From UBA1402 sp964488495 (GTDB lineage Bacteria; Bacteroidota; Bacteroidia; Bacteroidales; UBA1402), in the NCBI GenBank assembly GCA_964488495.1, contig CAZAUQ010000023.1:1-35357 (forward strand): a stretch of DNA of 35,357 nt. The letters run 5' to 3'. A model generated the notes under the pieces. It had not been told where the DNA came from, did not search any database, and saw nothing but the letters and a program-made list of their open reading frames with translations. Numbering within the stretch: the first letter of the stretch is position 1; each line of letters begins with the position of its first letter. Made by a program: the position numbers and the translations under genes. Shown piece by piece: positions 32,232-35,357 of the stretch.

Positions 32232-32432
32232 ATGAAAAAATCAATTGCTTTGATTCTTTTGTTTGCCGCTCTCTTTCTGATTTCATGTCAGCAAAAAGGC
32301 GGTTCTAAAGTTAGTGGCAACGACAGTACAGTTGTTGAACTTCAGGACAGCATTGTTCCTGTTCAGGTTACTACAGTACCTGATTCCTGCGCTCAGGTTG
32401 CCGTTACTGACAGCCTGCCCAAGGCAGAATAA
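32232..32432 (+). CDS. Very small lipoprotein
   Basis: A 66-residue protein with a clear lipoprotein signal: MKKS start, hydrophobic core and lipobox LISC, lipidated Cys19. The mature chain is only about 47 residues, rich in Ser, Val, Asp and Thr (SKVSGNDSTVVELQDSIVP), and looks unstructured. It has its own promoter element and is alone in its unit. No family recognised; the signal peptide, promoter and clean frame support it as a real gene. Confidence 0.75.
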   Translation: MKKSIALILLFAALFLISCQQKGGSKVSGNDSTVVELQDSIVPVQVTTVPDSCAQVAVTDSLPKAE

Positions 32433-32480
32433 GACAAGTCTTTTTTTGTACCGATCCACGAAAGAAGCCCTGCAGGCTTA

Positions 32481-33545
32481 TTAAACAGATAGATTGCTTG
32501 AAGTATCAGCCTCAAATCGACTGATATCTTCAAGCAATTGTTTTATGTGTTCACAGGGAGTAGCCCAACTGGTGCATATGCGCACTGCCGTCTGCTTATC
32601 GTTTGGTTTGGCCCAGAAACTAAAGACATAATTCTTTTCCAAATACCTCAGCAAAGGGTCGGGTAAGATCGGGAATTGTTGATTGGTAGGTGATTCCGAC
32701 AAAAAAGAATAGCCCATGGATTTAAGCCCATCGCGCAGCTGCAGGGCTAAATCTACGGCGTGTCCGGAAATTTCCAAATACAAATTATCCCTAAAAAGTT
32801 CTTCAAACTGTATTCCCAACAGTCTGCCCTTGGCCAGCATACCTCCTTTTTGTTTGATGATATAACGAAAATCCTTTTTCAGTTTCTCGCGGGAAATAAC
32901 CACGGCTTCGCCAAACAAAGCTCCGACTTTGGTCCCGCCGATATAAAAGACATCGCAACAACGGGCAATTTCTTCCAGATCAAGATCGTTCCCTTCGGCC
33001 GCCAGGGCATAACCCAGTCGGGCACCATCCATAAACAGGGGCAGATCAAAGCGACGGCAGATTTTGCTGAGTTCCCTGAGTTCCCTGCGTGAATAGATGC
33101 TTCCTTTTTCGGTGGACTGCGAAATATACACCATGCCTGGTTGCACCATATGCTCCCGGCTGGGATCGTTTATATGCTCCAGGCAGAGAGCTTCCACCTG
33201 GGCGGTCCGGATTTTTCCGTCGCCCGAGGGCAGGGCCAGCACTTTATGGCCTGTGGCTTCGATGGCTCCGCTTTCGTGCACGTTTATGTGTCCGCTTTCG
33301 GCCGCAATTACGCCCTGATGCGGGCGCAGTATGGAAGCAATGACCGTTGTGTTGGTCTGTGTGCCGCCTACCAGAAAATGCACATCGGCATCCGGTGTTG
33401 CACAACGTTGTTTAATCAATCCGGCAGCTCGTTCGCAATAGGAATCTTCGCCATAAGCGATGGTTTGTTCCATATTGCTTTGGAGCAGAGCTTCCATTAT
33501 GCGGGGATGTGCCCCTTCGGAATAATCGCATTCAAGTCTGATCAT
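32481..33545 (-). CDS. ltaE: Low-specificity L-threonine aldolase family PLP enzyme
   Basis: A 354-residue fold-type I PLP enzyme that probably cleaves L-threonine or allo-threonine to glycine and acetaldehyde. Visible: LVGGTQTNTTVIASIL (58-73), SGHINVHESGAIEATGHK, the cofactor Asp173 in FMDGARLG, and PLP lysine Lys206 in YIGGTKVGALFGEAVV. These match the aromatic-aldolase/threonine-aldolase group, where a beta-eliminating lyase activity is the alternative. It starts 39 bases after galM on the same strand and is probably the last gene of that unit. Confidence 0.9.
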   Translation of the reverse strand: MIRLECDYSEGAHPRIMEALLQSNMEQTIAYGEDSYCERAAGLIKQRCATPDADVHFLVGGTQTNTTVIASILRPHQGVIAAESGHINVHESGAIEATGHKVLALPSGDGKIRTAQVEALCLEHINDPSREHMVQPGMVYISQSTEKGSIYSRRELRELSKICRRFDLPLFMDGARLGYALAAEGNDLDLEEIARCCDVFYIGGTKVGALFGEAVVISREKLKKDFRYIIKQKGGMLAKGRLLGIQFEELFRDNLYLEISGHAVDLALQLRDGLKSMGYSFLSESPTNQQFPILPDPLLRYLEKNYVFSFWAKPNDKQTAVRICTSWATPCEHIKQLLEDISRFEADTSSNLSV

Positions 33546-33584
33546 CTTCGTTTATTTTGATGCCAACCTAAATCGGCAAACAGA

Positions 33585-34646
33585 TTAATCTTCTACGTAA
33601 AACTGGAAAATAGTGCTGTGGTTGTAGGTCTGCCCTGCTTGCAGGATACAATCGGGGAATCCGCTTTGATTGGGGCTGTCTGGGAAAAATTCCGGTTCCA
33701 GGCAAAAGGCTTCCCGATAGGCCAGCACTTTTCCGTCCATGGCCGGCAGTTCGCTGCGCAGGTAATTGCCGCTGTAAAACTGGATACCCGGTTTGCTGGT
33801 CCATACTTTGAGTCCACAGCCGGTTTCGGGAGCAAAAACCTCTACAGCCAAAGCCAGGCAGCCGAATTCTTCTTTGTTGATTACAAAACAATGGTCGTAG
33901 CCGGCGCCGTTGATCAATTGAGTTTCCTGTTTATCTATGTCCTGACCAATAGCTTTGAACTTACTGAAATCAAAGGCGGTATCATTAACCATACGTATTT
34001 CACCCGTTGGGATGGCATCGGGATGTATGGGAATATAACGATCTGCGTGAATTTTCATCAGGTGCTTATGAATAGTGCCGGTTCCGGCTAAATTGAAATA
34101 GGCATGGCTGGTCATATTAAGAGGTGTAGCTTTGTCGGTAACGACCGAATATAAAATACTCAATTCGTTGGTGGCCGACCAGCCGTAAGATGTTCTTATC
34201 TTGAGTTTTCCGGGAAAACCTTCCTCTCCTTCCTGCGATTCGCAACTGAAATGCACATATTCTTCGTCGGTTTCGAAATCCCAGTATTTGGTATGAAATC
34301 CTTCGATGCCACCGTGCAGACTGTTGTCGCCGTTATTGGCAGCCAGGGTGTATTCCTCACCTTCGAGTACAAAACGTGCTTTGGCGATACGGTTGGCGTA
34401 ACGGCCGCAAGTGGCTCCCAGATAAGTACCGATGGCTCTGTCGGCCAGATAGCCTTCAACCGAAGGAAAACCCTTGACCACGCTGACAAGCCTGTTGGCT
34501 TTGTCGGGTACTTCGACATTAACCAGCGTAGCTCCGTAATTACAGACTTCGGCCACAGCCCCCGACTCATTGGTCATACGAAATTTATACACGATTCTGC
34601 CGTCGGGCATTTTACCAAAAGGTATTTTTTCAATTTTCAAACTCAT
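33585..34646 (-). CDS. galM: Galactose mutarotase (aldose 1-epimerase)
   Basis: Interconverts alpha and beta anomers of galactose and other aldoses. The 353-residue protein has the catalytic residues His111 (NSLHGGIEGF), His181 (NMTSHAYFNLAG) and Glu317 (CLEPEFFPDSPNQ), and the substrate motif GATCGRYANRIA. No signal peptide is present, so it acts in the cytosol. It follows the unrecognised gene by 33 bases and precedes ltaE by 39. No other galactose genes are in the window. Confidence 0.96.
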   Translation of the reverse strand: MSLKIEKIPFGKMPDGRIVYKFRMTNESGAVAEVCNYGATLVNVEVPDKANRLVSVVKGFPSVEGYLADRAIGTYLGATCGRYANRIAKARFVLEGEEYTLAANNGDNSLHGGIEGFHTKYWDFETDEEYVHFSCESQEGEEGFPGKLKIRTSYGWSATNELSILYSVVTDKATPLNMTSHAYFNLAGTGTIHKHLMKIHADRYIPIHPDAIPTGEIRMVNDTAFDFSKFKAIGQDIDKQETQLINGAGYDHCFVINKEEFGCLALAVEVFAPETGCGLKVWTSKPGIQFYSGNYLRSELPAMDGKVLAYREAFCLEPEFFPDSPNQSGFPDCILQAGQTYNHSTIFQFYVED

Positions 34647-34679
34647 AAATTACAGTATATAAGATTAATCAATAAAAAC

Positions 34680-35357
34680 TCATTGTTGCCGGTGGGTTAT
34701 CTCGAAAAATTCCCCGTACAAGTTCTTACCCTGTATAAGCTCTCTTTTGTCAAAACCGTACAAGAGCCAGCCGCTGGGAATATGCATCACCAGAGCCGAG
34801 GTATTTTCCTGCCTGTAAACAGGACGTTGTAAATCCCTGGAAGCCGTAAATTCTTGCATCGCTTTGTTTAGCTGAGCAGTATCGAGCATGGTGGCCATAA
34901 CTAGGCTGGCAACTCCGCTTTCGGGATCGTAATTGTCCAGTTTTTTTCGAATAATGGCATCTACGGCTGTTTCCGAAAAACGCGTTTCAATCCGGTCGGG
35001 CACTTCAATTACTTCTCCGGGGGTATAAGCCAGGCCGTAAGCCTGATGAATGTGATTGATAGCCATAAGTAAAAAAGCCTCCAATTCTTCTCTGAGTCTA
35101 TACACACGATTTCTGGAGGCTTCCGAGGGCATACCCTGATACGAAGCAAAAGCCGATTCCACAGCCTTATCCAGTCCTTTGCGAAAACTCTCCAAATCGG
35201 GGAATTCTTTGAGCACACCTGCCGGCGTTGTCCGGCAACTGATTTTTAAATCCTTGATGTGCTGCATCAGCCAAACCGATGGATAATGATTGCTTTGCAT
35301 CGAAAAATCATAAAAGCTCCATTCTAATACATAGCGGTCGACGGTGGAATCCTGCAC
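34680..35357 (-). CDS. Unrecognised protein, 5' end beyond the window
   Basis: At least 226 residues of C-terminal sequence; the frame is open to the right edge, where a GTG happens to fall, so the true start lies outside. The visible part mixes an amphipathic helical region (ESFRKGLDKAVESAFASYQ; NRVYRLREELEAFLLMAINH) with a likely beta-structured end (ALVMHIPSGWLLYGFDKREL). I see no transmembrane helix, catalytic motif or family signature. It is the upstream neighbour of galM by 33 bases and probably in the same transcript. Whether it is exported depends on the missing N-terminus. Confidence 0.7.
   Translation of the reverse strand: MQDSTVDRYVLEWSFYDFSMQSNHYPSVWLMQHIKDLKISCRTTPAGVLKEFPDLESFRKGLDKAVESAFASYQGMPSEASRNRVYRLREELEAFLLMAINHIHQAYGLAYTPGEVIEVPDRIETRFSETAVDAIIRKKLDNYDPESGVASLVMATMLDTAQLNKAMQEFTASRDLQRPVYRQENTSALVMHIPSGWLLYGFDKRELIQGKNLYGEFFEITHRQQ

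Noticed and set aside
32465..32479. AAGCC/GGCTT hairpin between the small lipoprotein and ltaE as a terminator
   Set aside because: Only a 5-bp stem with no adjacent T tract on either strand.

Overview
This window is an ordinary-density chromosomal segment of a Bacteroidales-type bacterium (phylum Bacteroidota). The evidence is the repeated Bacteroidota promoter element TAnnTTTG upstream of many genes, weak or absent Shine-Dalgarno sites, Bacteroidales-type families (HU-CCDC81/SPOR protein, DUF4922, DUF6320, TrpB2), and menaquinone genes. A run of 100 Ns at 24483-24582, flanked by an identical 55-bp sequence on both sides, marks a draft or metagenome scaffold. I see no tRNA, rRNA, CRISPR, phage or insertion sequence. 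The longest stretch without a gene is 283 bases (1109-1391).

Layout. 1-3182 (+): 3' part of 6-phosphogluconate dehydrogenase with a strong terminator, a BASS-like membrane transporter and an N-carbamoylputrescine amidase. 3251-4300 (-): an HU/SPOR envelope protein, divergent from nagB (4488-5297, +). 5446-8530 (-): a likely operon trpB2 - metY - small lipoprotein, sharing a bidirectional terminator with nagB. 8681-11726 (-): panB then dsbD. 11822-15635 (+): a condensation-fold acyltransferase, a zinc-ribbon membrane protein, a HAD phosphatase, an AlaX-like tRNA editing domain and the Mn exporter mntP. 15700-28803 (+): a long chain of tightly packed or overlapping genes: XRE-cupin regulator, acyl-CoA synthetase, YicC, NadD, PlsC-like acyltransferase, omega-amidase-like nitrilase, HAD hydrolase, GT2 glycosyltransferase, DUF4922, SpoIID-like protein, AmpG-like MFS transporter and Tex. 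28883-31356: patatin, menA (+) and menG (-), the last two converging with overlapping ends. 31362-32432: a divergent outer-membrane-like protein and a tiny lipoprotein. 32481-35357 (-): an unrecognised protein cut by the window edge, galM and a threonine-aldolase-family enzyme.

The most interesting unit is the four-gene block at 21391-26665 (GT2, GDP-sugar-phosphorylase-like DUF4922, SpoIID without a signal peptide, AmpG-like importer). Every junction overlaps, which suggests one coupled pathway, plausibly handling imported cell-wall sugars. Other points of note are short tandem duplications that span stop codons of two genes, the absence of gmk between yicC and nadD, a NadD missing its usual C-terminal tail, and the contig overlap hidden behind the N run, which restores an intact spoIID-like gene.
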